DNA of 15,646 nt from an uncultured Methanofollis sp. (lineage in GTDB: Archaea; Halobacteriota; Methanomicrobia; Methanomicrobiales; Methanofollaceae). The notes under the pieces were generated by a model that worked only from the letters and a program-made list of their open reading frames with translations, was not told the origin of the DNA and searched no databases. A program made the translations under genes and the position numbers. Numbering within the stretch: position 1 is the stretch's first letter; every line of letters begins with the position of its first letter. Location of the stretch: positions 1 to 15,646 of the forward strand of contig NZ_CALFSA010000170.1 in NCBI RefSeq assembly GCF_937919355.1, in the 5' to 3' direction. This document shows positions 1 to 7,166 of the stretch, piece after piece.

Positions 1-1386
1 CTGGATGCGGTAGTAGAACTCCTCGTACATCTTGCCGAAGGACCTGATGTCCATGTAGAAGATGTAGGGGATGCATCCGGGGATCTTCTCCATGACCTGG
101 TGGGCGTGCTTGAGCGAGTACATGCAGCAGAAGCGGCTGCAGTACGGCTTGCCGACACCGGTGTTGTCACGGGAGCCTGCACAGAGGATGAAGGCGACCT
201 TCATCGGGGTCCTGCCGTCGGACGGGCGGATCAGGTGACCGCCGGTCGGACCGGACGCACAGATGAGACGCTCGAACTCGAGCGAGGTGATGACGTTGTC
301 GAACTGCTTGTAACCCCACTCGCGCTTCTTCTCGATCGGGAAGGCTTCGTAGCCGGTCGCAAGGATGACAGTGCCGACCTTGACGGTCTCGAAGGTGTCC
401 TGCATCTCGAGGTCGATGGCCTTCTTCTCACCGCATGCCTCGACACAGAGACCGCACTTGACACAGGCGTTGAAGTCGACCGTGTAGATCAGGGGGACGA
501 CCTGCGGGTGGTAGACGTAGATGGCCTTTCTCGGCTTCATGCCGAACTCGAACGGGTTCGGCTTGATGACCGGGCAGACTGCCGTGCAGTCGCCGCAACC
601 GTTGCAGCCGCCGCCGACGATACCCTTTGCAGCGGCTTCGGTCGGGTTCATGACACCGCGGGCCTTCGTCCGGAGAGTGACGTCGAAGTTACCGATGTAA
701 CCGTCGACGGCCTCGACCTCTGTGTAGGTGTGGAGCTCGATGTTCGGGTGACGCCCGACATCCACCATCTTCGGGGTGAGGATGCACTGGGAGCAGTCAA
801 GGGTCGGGAAGGTCTTGTCGAGCTGGGACATGCGCCCGCCGATTGTCGGGGTCTTCTCGATGAGGTAGGTCTTGATCCCGGCGTTTGCAAGGTCGAGTGC
901 GGCCTGGATACCGCCGACACCTGCGCCGACGACCATCGCGGCGTGCTCAACGGGGACGCTCTTCGGGTAGAGGTCTTCGAGGAGTGCGGCCTTGGCGACG
1001 GCGATCCTGACGGAGTCCTTTGCCTTGGCGGTGGCGCCCTCGCGGTCGTGCATGTGGACCCACGAGTTCTGGTCACGGATGTTTGCCATCTCGAACCTGA
1101 ACGGGTTCAGGCCGCCCTCTTTCGTGGCCGTCCTGAAGGTCGGTTCGTGGAGACGGGGCGTGCATGCGGCGACGACGATGCCGTTGAGGTCGTGCTCCTT
1201 GATGGCGTTGACGATCTTCGACTGGCCGGGCGTCGAGCACATGTACTGGTAGTCGTCGGCGACGATGACACCGGGGAGGGTCTTCGCGTAGTCCTTGACG
1301 GCCTCCACGTCGATGGATCCGGCGATGTTGGTGCCGCAGTGGCACACGAATACACCAATTCTTGGCTGTTTCTTCTCTTCTGCCAT
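1..1386 (-). CDS. hdrA: Heterodisulfide reductase subunit A, HdrA (3' end cut by window edge)
   Basis: HdrA is the flavin subunit of cytosolic CoM-S-S-CoB heterodisulfide reductase. In the family its FAD splits electron pairs between the heterodisulfide (through HdrB/C) and ferredoxin. The frame is open from the ATG at 1386 to base 1, giving 462 residues; methanogen HdrA usually has about 650, so the C-terminal ferredoxin part lies outside. Visible elements are an N-terminal domain with CHC at 15-17, a CSTPGQ stretch at 50-55, the FAD-binding GAGVGG at 154-159, CSQC at 198-201, an inserted ferredoxin domain (C261/264/267/271 and C308/311/314/318), and CSRFCC at 416-421. No in-frame TGA suggests selenocysteine. 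The start has GGAGG seven bases upstream and lies 13 bp after hdrB. It is the last visible gene of the fwdGF-hdrCBA cluster. The family call is certain; the subtype cannot be settled without the C-terminus. Confidence 0.96.
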   Translation of the reverse strand, partial: MAEEKKQPRIGVFVCHCGTNIAGSIDVEAVKDYAKTLPGVIVADDYQYMCSTPGQSKIVNAIKEHDLNGIVVAACTPRLHEPTFRTATKEGGLNPFRFEMANIRDQNSWVHMHDREGATAKAKDSVRIAVAKAALLEDLYPKSVPVEHAAMVVGAGVGGIQAALDLANAGIKTYLIEKTPTIGGRMSQLDKTFPTLDCSQCILTPKMVDVGRHPNIELHTYTEVEAVDGYIGNFDVTLRTKARGVMNPTEAAAKGIVGGGCNGCGDCTAVCPVIKPNPFEFGMKPRKAIYVYHPQVVPLIYTVDFNACVKCGLCVEACGEKKAIDLEMQDTFETVKVGTVILATGYEAFPIEKKREWGYKQFDNVITSLEFERLICASGPTGGHLIRPSDGRTPMKVAFILCAGSRDNTGVGKPYCSRFCCMYSLKHAHQVMEKIPGCIPYIFYMDIRSFGKMYEEFYYRIQ

Positions 1387-1399
1387 GTATTTTCCTCCC

Positions 1400-2290
1400 T
1401 TACAGTATCTTGTCCAGGAACGGCTTGCAGTCGATAGCGTGGAGGTCGAGTGCAAGTTCCTGCGGACTCATTCCCTGGGCAAGGCCCAGCAGTTCGTTGT
1501 AGTGGAGCACCGGGATGTGCCACTCGATACCGAACTTCTCGCCGATCTCGATCTGGCCGCGGTCGAACTGGAGCTGGCAGAACGGACAGACTTCTGTGAT
1601 CGCATCGGCGCCTGCCTCGTTGATATTGGTCAGCTTCTCGTTCGTGATGTCCAGTGAGTGGGCGAGGTCGAAGCCACGGACACCGCCGCCTGCACCGCAG
1701 CACTCCATCTTGTTGCGGTACTGGACCGGCTCAGCGCCGAGGGCGGCGACGAGTTCTTCCATCCACATCGGGTTCTCGGCGTCGGTGAACCGGCGTTCCT
1801 TGATAGGCTTGAGGAGGTGGCAGCCGTAGTGGACGGCGACCTTCGTGCCGTCGAGGGGCCTGACGACAGACTCGCGGATCTTGTCGGGTCCGCAGACCTT
1901 CTTGTCTGCGTAGATCTCGGCGAGGTGGTAGACGTCGATCGAGCCCTTGTATTCCATGTCGATCTCGGCGAGGACTTCGTTAACGCCGTCACGGAGTTCG
2001 TCGTCGTGCTTGAGACGCTCGTTGACTTCGTAGATCGACTTGTAGCAACCGTTGCAGATGAGGGCGATGTCCTTGTTCATCTGCTCGGCCAGGACGATGT
2101 TCCGTGCGGCCATCGCATACCAGACGTTCAGGTCCACAGCGCCGAATGCGCCGGGTGCCGGGCAGCAGCTCGCACCCTTCAGGGGGAGGAGCTCAATGCC
2201 GAGTTTCTCGCTCGTCTTGATGGCGGCAGCCTCACACCCAGGATAGCGGTTTGGTGCGATACAACCCAGGAAAAAGGCATACTGATGCAT
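1400..2290 (-). CDS. hdrB: Heterodisulfide reductase subunit B, HdrB
   Basis: HdrB is the catalytic subunit of soluble Hdr, which reduces CoM-S-S-CoB to the two thiols. In the family its two CCG domains bind two noncubane [4Fe-4S] clusters at the active site. The 296-residue protein has the expected length. It shows both cysteine sets: C10, C42-C43, C79, C82 in the N-terminal half, and C157, C197-C198, C235, C238 in the C-terminal half (the latter as ECCGAGGG and CPFC). The start ATG overlaps the hdrC stop by one base (TGATG), so translational coupling is likely. No key cysteine is missing. HdrD-type fusions are excluded because HdrC is a separate gene immediately upstream. Confidence 0.97.
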   Translation of the reverse strand: MHQYAFFLGCIAPNRYPGCEAAAIKTSEKLGIELLPLKGASCCPAPGAFGAVDLNVWYAMAARNIVLAEQMNKDIALICNGCYKSIYEVNERLKHDDELRDGVNEVLAEIDMEYKGSIDVYHLAEIYADKKVCGPDKIRESVVRPLDGTKVAVHYGCHLLKPIKERRFTDAENPMWMEELVAALGAEPVQYRNKMECCGAGGGVRGFDLAHSLDITNEKLTNINEAGADAITEVCPFCQLQFDRGQIEIGEKFGIEWHIPVLHYNELLGLAQGMSPQELALDLHAIDCKPFLDKIL

Positions 2291-2868
2291 CAGTGTTCAC
2301 CCTCTGAGAGGATCCTGTCTGCAATCTCTTTCATATGGTAGTGGTCCATGATTTTCCTAATACCCGGCAGGTACTCGGGGTACTTGTGGGTGGTTTCAGG
2401 TTCGGCCTCAAGGCCCAACTTCAGGCGGGCTGCCCGGTTCACGTCATTGTTTGGCACACCGTGGCCGGTCTTGTAGATGAGCTGGATCGTCTTGAGGAAG
2501 TTCCTCGGGACGATGTCCCACTTGAATGCAAGGTTGCGCATTGCCATGATAACGTCGGTCGGGGCAATGTCGCGCGGGCAGCGGTCGGTGCAGCTGTAGC
2601 AGGTGGTGCAGAGCCACAGGTCAGGGTCGGTGAGTGCCTCTTTCTCAAGCCCGAGGACGGCACGGCGGACGAACTTCCGGATCCGGTAGCTCGAGCGGGG
2701 GGCCGAGGGGCAGGAGCCCGTGCAGGTACCGCACTGGAAGCACATGTGCGGGATCGAGCGGGAGAGCTTCTCCACGTCCTTGAGGAATTCAGGATTGCTG
2801 TCCGTTGTGTGGAAATACCTGTCCTGGAATTTTTCTTCCATTGCAGGGTCAGAATATCCTTTTACCAT
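2290..2868 (-). CDS. hdrC: Heterodisulfide reductase subunit C, HdrC
   Basis: HdrC is the iron-sulfur subunit that relays electrons from HdrA to HdrB. The 192-residue protein carries two CxxCxxCxxxCP motifs (C43/46/49/53 and C87/90/93/97), each binding a [4Fe-4S] cluster. These are followed by a helical C-terminal region typical of HdrC. The ATG at 2868 is preceded on the minus strand by GAGGT about six bases away and follows the fwdF stop by nine bases. It overlaps hdrB by one base. There is no membrane segment, which fits the cytosolic HdrABC rather than membrane HdrDE. Succinate dehydrogenase/glycerol-3-phosphate dehydrogenase FeS subunits share the motif, but the hdrB and hdrA neighbours decide the call. 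Confidence 0.95.
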   Translation of the reverse strand: MVKGYSDPAMEEKFQDRYFHTTDSNPEFLKDVEKLSRSIPHMCFQCGTCTGSCPSAPRSSYRIRKFVRRAVLGLEKEALTDPDLWLCTTCYSCTDRCPRDIAPTDVIMAMRNLAFKWDIVPRNFLKTIQLIYKTGHGVPNNDVNRAARLKLGLEAEPETTHKYPEYLPGIRKIMDHYHMKEIADRILSEGEH

Positions 2869-2877
2869 GTCACTACC

Positions 2878-4044
2878 TCACGCGTGTTCAAGGGCCTTGA
2901 GTTCCACTTCTCCCGGCTTTACGTCCTCTTTGACCTTGGAGGTCCGCGGGGTGAAGAGCTTTGCCTTGATCCTGTTGAAGAGGTCGGTTTCCTTGCCCTT
3001 CATCCGGATGCCCGTTCTCTTCAGGACGATAATGTCCTCGCCGGGGCAGGCGTTGACACATGCGCCGCAGAGGATGCAGAGGTCCTTGTTGACGGCGATG
3101 TTTGCCTCCTTCTGGCCCTTCATCTGGGCTGCGGGGGACGGGGACGGGAGATAAATTGCATGGGCCGGGCAGATCTCGGCACAGGTCGAGCAACCGCCGG
3201 GGCACTTCTCGGCGTGGAATTCGATATCGCCGGTGAAGATCTTCTCGACGGTGATTGCCTCGGTCGGGCAGTTCGTTGCGCACCAGCGGCAGGTGCAGCA
3301 GTCGTCTTCGATGATGTCGACCTTGCCGGGGAGCTTCTTCGCCTCAACCTCGCGGTTGACGGTGATGGCCTCTTCGGGGCAGGCCTCGACACAGACCTTG
3401 CAGGCGTCGCAGAGTTTCTCGTCCCAGATGACGTCGCCCTCGACCTTGCCGTTTTCGGCGCTGAAAGCCTTGCGCTTGACGTCGATGGCCGGGCAGAGCG
3501 ATCCGCAGATGCCGCAGACCGTACACTTCTCGGTGTCGACCTCGAAGGTGGTCTTGGTGGTCAGTGCGGTCTGGCGCTTGCGGCCGTCTTCGACGGTTCC
3601 CTCGAATGCCGGGACGTCGCGGTCGATTGCGTCACGCGGGCAGACGTCTTCACAGGTCGTGCACCGCACGCACTTTTCGTCGTCGATCTTGGCGAGCATG
3701 TCGTACTGCGGGAAACCCTCCTTCTCGACGATGGGGAGTCTCTCTTCGCCGTCGATCTTCAGTGTCAGCGAGTTGAACGGGCACATAACGACGCAGACGC
3801 CACAGTACGAACACTTGACTTCGTCAATGTTGACGGGGGCGGCGTAGTCGATTGCGTTCTTTCTCTTGGTCGCTCCGACCATGCTGACAGTAATGGCGTC
3901 CTCGGGGCAGGACTCGGCGCAGATGCCGCAGCCCGTGCACCTCTGGCTGTCAAGGATCAGGTGATTGACTGCCTGAAGGAGCCGCTGTTCATTGATGATG
4001 TTGACACCATCTCTCTTTTTGGAGAATTTTGGAAATATCGCCAT
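2878..4044 (-). CDS. fwdF: Polyferredoxin, probable formylmethanofuran dehydrogenase subunit F
   Basis: A 388-residue protein built of ferredoxin repeats. Eight cluster motifs can be read, starting at C36, C78, C125, C174, C212, C249, C281 and C323. Seven are CxxCxxCxxxCP; the one at 281 has an extra residue (CPGGC). Eight [4Fe-4S] clusters match FwdF/FmdF, the polyferredoxin of formylmethanofuran dehydrogenase, rather than the 12-cluster MvhB type. The two-cluster ferredoxin gene just upstream fits FwdG. The likely role is to carry low-potential electrons from HdrA (or another ferredoxin-reducing partner) to the tungsten/molybdenum catalytic subunits for CO2 reduction. It sits between fwdG and hdrC with short gaps, so it is probably co-transcribed with hdr. 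The choice between FwdF and another polyferredoxin is inferred from motif count, length and neighbours. The fwdABCD catalytic genes are not in the window. Confidence 0.78.
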   Translation of the reverse strand: MAIFPKFSKKRDGVNIINEQRLLQAVNHLILDSQRCTGCGICAESCPEDAITVSMVGATKRKNAIDYAAPVNIDEVKCSYCGVCVVMCPFNSLTLKIDGEERLPIVEKEGFPQYDMLAKIDDEKCVRCTTCEDVCPRDAIDRDVPAFEGTVEDGRKRQTALTTKTTFEVDTEKCTVCGICGSLCPAIDVKRKAFSAENGKVEGDVIWDEKLCDACKVCVEACPEEAITVNREVEAKKLPGKVDIIEDDCCTCRWCATNCPTEAITVEKIFTGDIEFHAEKCPGGCSTCAEICPAHAIYLPSPSPAAQMKGQKEANIAVNKDLCILCGACVNACPGEDIIVLKRTGIRMKGKETDLFNRIKAKLFTPRTSKVKEDVKPGEVELKALEHA

Positions 4045-4060
4045 GAATAACCCTCACTCC

Positions 4061-4333
4061 TTATGCTTTTGTCTGGGCACCGGGCCCGGACTGCATTGGT
4101 CCTACGACCAGCCGTATCACATTGTATGGGCATGCTTCGACGCAAACGCCGCATCCGGCGCAGAGCTCGTGATCAACGTCAAGGACAGTTGCCTTGCCGT
4201 TCATCACCTTGTAGATCTTCTCCGTGGTAGCAGGATCCACGGTGTTGAGCTCGAGTGCGTCTACGGGGCACGCGACCACACAATTGTTACAACCGGTACA
4301 ACGTTCCATGTTTACGTGCACTGCAAATGCCAT
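4061..4333 (-). CDS. fwdG: Two-[4Fe-4S] ferredoxin, probable formylmethanofuran dehydrogenase subunit G
   Basis: A 90-residue ferredoxin with two CxxCxxCxxxCP motifs (C12/15/18/22 and C58/61/64/68), separated by a longer linker than in clostridial ferredoxins. Its size and its position directly before the eight-cluster polyferredoxin match FwdG/FmdG, which connects the polyferredoxin to the catalytic core of formylmethanofuran dehydrogenase. It is the first gene of the minus-strand cluster. An in-frame GTG at 4345 would add four residues; the ATG at 4333 is preferred because the product then begins MAFAVHV, as is usual for small archaeal ferredoxins, though neither start has a strong ribosome binding site. 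A free electron-carrier ferredoxin is the main alternative. Confidence 0.72.
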   Translation of the reverse strand: MAFAVHVNMERCTGCNNCVVACPVDALELNTVDPATTEKIYKVMNGKATVLDVDHELCAGCGVCVEACPYNVIRLVVGPMQSGPGAQTKA

Positions 4334-4353
4334 GGTTTCACGCACCAGCTATC

Positions 4354-4368
4354 TCGATTGAAAATCGA
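4354..4368. repeat. Short perfect inverted repeat in fwdG leader
   Basis: TCGATT and AATCGA arms of six bases flank GAA. It lies between the minus-strand TATA-like tract and the fwdG start, where an operator would be expected. The arms are short, so chance is possible. Confidence 0.3.
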
Positions 4369-4383
4369 TTATGAAAGAGTTGT

Positions 4384-4401
4384 CAAATAATATAGATAAA
4401 C
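4384..4401 (-). promoter_or_regulatory. Probable TATA box for the fwdGF-hdrCBA operon
   Basis: On the minus strand this tract reads TTTATCTATATTATTT, preceded by the purine-rich GAAAG expected of a BRE. Transcription would start about 25 bases downstream, near 4360, leaving a short leader before fwdG at 4333. The call rests on resemblance to the archaeal TATA consensus and on position only. Confidence 0.5.
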
Positions 4402-4527
4402 TTTCTGAAAGAAAGCACCCAAAAAAATCCATATCCTGCGCCGGGCAATGCCAATATGTTAATTTGTAGCTCTGATTAAACGCCCCTCCGTTGCACCTCG
4501 CCTTGATTGCCGGCGCGTGGAGGTTGC

Positions 4528-4617
4528 ATGAGAAGGTGCGCTCTTTCGCATCGACTACCATTGCCGGTGGGCAGGAGAATTAGAAATCTTCTTCTATTCG
4601 CCTGTTGCATTCTGTAA
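4528..4617 (+). CDS. Possible 29-residue leader peptide upstream of ftr
   Basis: An ATG at 4528 has GGAGG four bases upstream (4519-4523) and opens 29 codons ending at TAA 4615-4617, 53 bases before the ftr ATG. The predicted peptide has an arginine-rich N-terminal half (several RR pairs) and a hydrophobic, Cys-containing end (LLLFACCIL). No family is recognised. It could be a translated leader or a chance frame. Conservation upstream of ftr in related genomes would decide. Confidence 0.2.
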   Translation: MRRCALSHRLPLPVGRRIRNLLLFACCIL

Positions 4618-4630
4618 CAGAGTAGAGAAG

Positions 4631-4647
4631 GCAGGAAATTGTCCTGC
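4631..4647 (+). repeat. Inverted repeat in the ftr leader
   Basis: GCAGGA and TCCTGC arms (6/6 matches) flank AATTG. The repeat ends 13 bases before the Shine-Dalgarno GAGGTG (4660-4665) of ftr. It could be a hairpin in the leader or an operator. GCAGGA recurs as a half site at 4571-4576. Confidence 0.35.
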
Positions 4648-4670
4648 GACTCTGCATCTGAGGTGCAAAC

Positions 4671-5552
4671 ATGGATTTAAATGGTGTGACCATCGACGAT
4701 ACGTACGCAGAGGCGTTTCCGACCTGGGTCTCCCGGGTCATCATCACTGCAGTAACCAAGAAATACGCATACAATGCAGCCGTTGAGGCGACTGGTTTTG
4801 CGACCTCGGCCATCGGGTGCCCCTGTGAGGCGGGCATCGAGGGCTTTGTCCCGGCCGAAGAGACCCCGGACGGAAGGCCGGGCTATGCGATCCTGATCTG
4901 TGCCGGCAAGAAGAAGCTGAAGGCGCAGGTCGTCGAGAGACTTTCCGAGTGCGTCCTCACCGCCCCGACGACCGCGGTCTTCGATGGTCTGCCTGAGGCC
5001 GAGGAGCGTATCGCAGTGAAACTCCACTTCTTCGGCGACGGCTACGAGTACCAGAAGGAGGTCGGCGGCAGGAAGTGCTGGGTGATCCCGGTTATGAACG
5101 GCGAGTACGTCGGCGAGGAGGACTTCGGCATTGTCAAGGGCGTTGCCGGCGGGAACTTCTTCGTGATGGGCGAGAACCAGATGGCCGCGCTTATGGGTGC
5201 CCAGGCAGCGGTCGACGCGATCGCCGGGGTCAGCGGTGTCATTACCTCCTTCCCTGGCGGCATTGTCGCCTCCGGCTCGAAGGTCGGGAGCAAGTACAAG
5301 TTCATGGTGGCGAGCACCAACGAGAAGTACTGCCCGACTCTCAGGGAGAAGGTCGAGGACTCGAAGGTACCCGAGGGCGTCAAGGCGATCTACGAGATCG
5401 TCATCGACGGTGTGGACGAGGAGAGCGTGAAGAACGCGATGTCTGCGGGCGTCAAGGCCGCGACCAAGGTCCCGGGTGTCGTCTTCATCAGTGCCGGTAA
5501 CTTCGGCGGCAACCTCGGTCCCTTCAAGCTCGAGCTGAAGGACCTCATCTAA
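4671..5552 (+). CDS. ftr: Formylmethanofuran:tetrahydromethanopterin N-formyltransferase, Ftr
   Basis: Ftr moves the formyl group from formylmethanofuran to tetrahydromethanopterin, the second step of CO2 reduction to methane, in the cytoplasm. The 293-residue product matches the usual length of just under 300. It shows typical family stretches: MDLNGVTIDDTYAEAF at the N-terminus, IGCPCEAGIEGF near residue 48, a central segment FGIVKGVAGGNFFVMGENQ, and the C-terminal GNFGGNLGPFKLEL. The ATG is preceded by GAGGTG five bases upstream. The gene stands alone, divergent from fwdGF-hdrCBA, whose formylmethanofuran dehydrogenase subunits help make its substrate. A T8 tract follows the stop, so it is probably monocistronic. 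No residue appears to be missing. Confidence 0.97.
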   Translation: MDLNGVTIDDTYAEAFPTWVSRVIITAVTKKYAYNAAVEATGFATSAIGCPCEAGIEGFVPAEETPDGRPGYAILICAGKKKLKAQVVERLSECVLTAPTTAVFDGLPEAEERIAVKLHFFGDGYEYQKEVGGRKCWVIPVMNGEYVGEEDFGIVKGVAGGNFFVMGENQMAALMGAQAAVDAIAGVSGVITSFPGGIVASGSKVGSKYKFMVASTNEKYCPTLREKVEDSKVPEGVKAIYEIVIDGVDEESVKNAMSAGVKAATKVPGVVFISAGNFGGNLGPFKLELKDLI

Positions 5553-5560
5553 TTTTTTTT
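5551..5560 (+). terminator. Oligo-T terminator after ftr
   Basis: A run of eight T directly follows the ftr TAA, the usual form of an archaeal intrinsic terminator. No strong stem precedes it, and archaeal termination does not require one. Confidence 0.6.
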
Positions 5561-6164
5561 CGTCTCCTCCCCTGCGCCGGGCGATATATTCCTGTTATGG
5601 GGTGGTTTCCGGCAGGGGCGAGCGGGTAGGTGTGGTTTTTATCGAGGTGATCTGTGCCTCTTTCGGGTAGGGGGAGCGGGTAGCATCGCGCATGGTGACC
5701 TATTCGTTATATGGCTCTTTTTAATCCGGCAATTCACGAAAAATGGCCCTATATTGGCGTATTTCACGTGACCGGATCCGAACATTTTCCGGCCTCTTTC
5801 CTGTCCCTTCCCCGGCATGGGCGAGTGGCGGGAGAGGGAAGGCATGCCTCCCGATCATATCGCTGACTGGGGGCCTTTGGGTCATGTCGGATTAAGGTCT
5901 GTTTCGTGAATGGACTCCGATATGCCCGGGTATCTGGATCCCCCCGATGCGGCCCGAGAAGGGGGGTGTGGTCCTTTGATTGAAGACCGATACGGGAGTA
6001 TCTGACAGGGGCAGTGTCTTGCAGGGCCGATACCTCTCTTGAAGACACCCGCCTCCTGCAGGACGGTATGAGTTTTTCATGCCCATATCGGGTGAAAGGG
6101 TCTCCCTACTCTTCTCCTGCTCATTCGTGCTCCCTGGGGGGCGATCCCTTTATCTTCAATGACG
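5561..6164. other. About 600-bp region without a convincing gene
   Basis: No reading frame here resembles a known protein, and frames on both strands look like random GC-rich sequence. The region holds short repeats of the kind GCGGGTAG (5622-5629, 5675-5682), a TCACGTGA palindrome (5764-5771), AGGCATGCCT (5840-5849), a C6/G6 pair that could form a stem (5940-5945 with 5961-5966), two GATAY...RTATC hairpins (5919-5934, 5989-6002), and GTGTCTT/AAGACAC (6014-6020, 6042-6048). An unannotated small RNA or a long leader of the downstream operon is possible. No tRNA fold was found. Confidence 0.55.
5919..6002 (+). repeat. Two similar small hairpins, 70 bp apart
   Basis: 5919-5934 begins GATAT and ends GTATC around a GC-rich centre. 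5989-6002 is GATAC, GGGA, GTATC, a perfect five-base stem with a four-base loop. Both are preceded by CC or ACC and followed by TG, so the units look like diverged copies. A further CCGATAC (6026-6032) and an inverted ATATCGG (6085-6091) lie nearby. Confidence 0.4.
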
Positions 6165-6192
6165 CCGAATATTTCGTCAACGAAATTTTCGG
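6165..6192. promoter_or_regulatory. 28-bp imperfect palindrome, candidate operator of the CoB operon
   Basis: Arms CCGAATATTTCGT and ACGAAATTTTCGG match at 12 of 13 positions around a CA spacer. The palindrome ends eight bases before the ATG of the first operon gene. It overlaps the expected promoter: TTTATC at 6149-6154 or the AATATTT within the left arm could serve as TATA element. This arrangement suits a dimeric transcription factor that blocks or recruits the general factors. It is seen in the sequence; the function is inferred. Confidence 0.5.
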
Positions 6193-6200
6193 TGTATATC

Positions 6201-7166
6201 ATGATCACGCTGACTCCCGCAGAAGTGAAAGAGCGCTTTGGGTCGCTCTTTGCAGAGAAGTTCATTGTCATGGTGGACGAGCAGGCCGGCATGGCCGAGA
6301 TCCTGGAGACCTGCCGTCACCGCGGCACGATCGAGTGGGACATGATGAACAGGCGGCGTGCTTGCGGCGCCCTCTCCTCCGCGGAGGTGCAGGGGTCCTC
6401 GATGACGATGCTTGCCCGCCTCGGGAAGTACGAGGCGAACTTCGGTGCGGCAGGGCAGGAGATCGGTGGCCAGGCGCTGGAGGGTGTCGAGGTGCAGGGC
6501 GACGAGATCGTCACCTCCTGGGCAGGGATCGCTGGTGCCGGTGTCGGCGTCGCCGCCTGCCTTCCGCAGGCTCCCGGCGTGATCCGGGCCGAGTATCCGA
6601 CCGAGGAGGACCTCCACATCGGGGGAGCACGGGTCTGCAAGGTACGGATTGTCACCCCGAAGTACGAGAAACTGACCATCGGGATCGACGACACAGACAC
6701 GAAGGAGGAGGGCGCCACCTGGGTGCTCGCCCTGAAGTGTGCCGAAGCGTGCAGAGTTGCTGGAGCAGAGTACCTTAATATGCGACTCGTCCAACTCAAC
6801 CCGGCGGCACCGGAAAAGACGACGAACTGCGTCGGTTCGGTGCTGAACTTTGCCGTACGCCCCGGTTCTGTGGAACCTCTCCTCGCCTTCGTGAAGGAGT
6901 ATATCGAGGAGCATGCAGTCTCGGGCGACACCGGGATCGCCTACTACCGCGGTCTCTGTCTCCCTGACTCGGAGTATGTGAAGAAGATCAAGACCGACCT
7001 GGTGACGCAGGCGGACGTGGAGGCCGAGGCAGAGCGCATTGGCGTCACCTTTATTGACTCCGCCGCTGGCAAAGGGCGGATAGGTGCGTTCGGTGCGGTG
7101 CTCTGGGGCAACCGCGGCGTGGAGGCGGCAGGACTGTATGGAGAGCAACCGGGCGGCAGGGTCTGA
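6201..7166 (+). CDS. TiaS-like protein, paralogue of methanogenesis marker protein 11
   Basis: A 321-residue protein related to its downstream neighbour. Shared features are a glycine-rich GAGVGVAAC at 112-120, the DDTD motif (DDTDTKEEGATW, 163-174), NCVGSVLNF from 209 and SGDTGIAYY at 241-249. The GIDDTDT stretch is characteristic of the TiaS (tRNA-Ile2 agmatinylcytidine synthetase) ATP-handling domain. The OB-fold and zinc-ribbon parts of full-length TiaS are not seen, so tRNA modification is unlikely. Start: ATG 6201 with GGTG six bases upstream (6191-6194); an ATG at 6159 lies upstream of the palindrome and has no ribosome binding site. It is the first gene of the CoB operon and overlaps the next by 29 bp. 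Function is unknown; ATP-dependent phosphorylation or amide formation is inferred. It is uncertain which of the two paralogues is the canonical marker 11. Confidence 0.8.
   Translation: MITLTPAEVKERFGSLFAEKFIVMVDEQAGMAEILETCRHRGTIEWDMMNRRRACGALSSAEVQGSSMTMLARLGKYEANFGAAGQEIGGQALEGVEVQGDEIVTSWAGIAGAGVGVAACLPQAPGVIRAEYPTEEDLHIGGARVCKVRIVTPKYEKLTIGIDDTDTKEEGATWVLALKCAEACRVAGAEYLNMRLVQLNPAAPEKTTNCVGSVLNFAVRPGSVEPLLAFVKEYIEEHAVSGDTGIAYYRGLCLPDSEYVKKIKTDLVTQADVEAEAERIGVTFIDSAAGKGRIGAFGAVLWGNRGVEAAGLYGEQPGGRV

Larger units (their letters stand above)
4334..4670. promoter_or_regulatory. Divergent intergenic region between fwdG and ftr
   Basis: About 337 bp, clearly more AT-rich than the flanking genes, separating the fwdGF-hdrCBA cluster from divergent ftr. 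It must hold both promoters. The minus-strand TATA-like tract at 4385-4400 is fairly convincing. For ftr no good TATA box was found within the usual distance; AT-rich stretches at about 4453-4468 and 4577-4596 are weak candidates. Two short inverted repeats (4354-4368 and 4631-4647) and a 29-codon open frame with a ribosome binding site (4528-4617) lie here. Confidence 0.6.

Noticed and set aside
100..1437. 445-codon plus-strand frame opposite hdrA
   Set aside because: The minus strand is a clear HdrA with FAD and ferredoxin motifs, open to the window edge. The plus frame is an antisense shadow.
2335..4050. 571-codon plus-strand frame opposite fwdF and hdrC
   Set aside because: It is complementary to two cysteine-motif proteins with unmistakable ferredoxin patterns. 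The product has no recognisable domain and no ribosome binding site.
4435..5582. Repeated CCTGCGCCGGGC at 4435-4446 and 5571-5582
   Set aside because: A 12-base match flanking ftr in GC-rich DNA with no further similarity around it; not enough to call a recombination or insertion boundary.
5901..5930. Possible tRNA T-arm-like TTCGTGAATGG
   Set aside because: No acceptor stem, D-arm or anticodon arm could be placed around it.
5764..6086. Minus-strand frames of 64-94 codons in the ftr-CoB operon gap
   Set aside because: There is no ribosome binding site, no recognisable motif, and the composition is like random GC-rich sequence.
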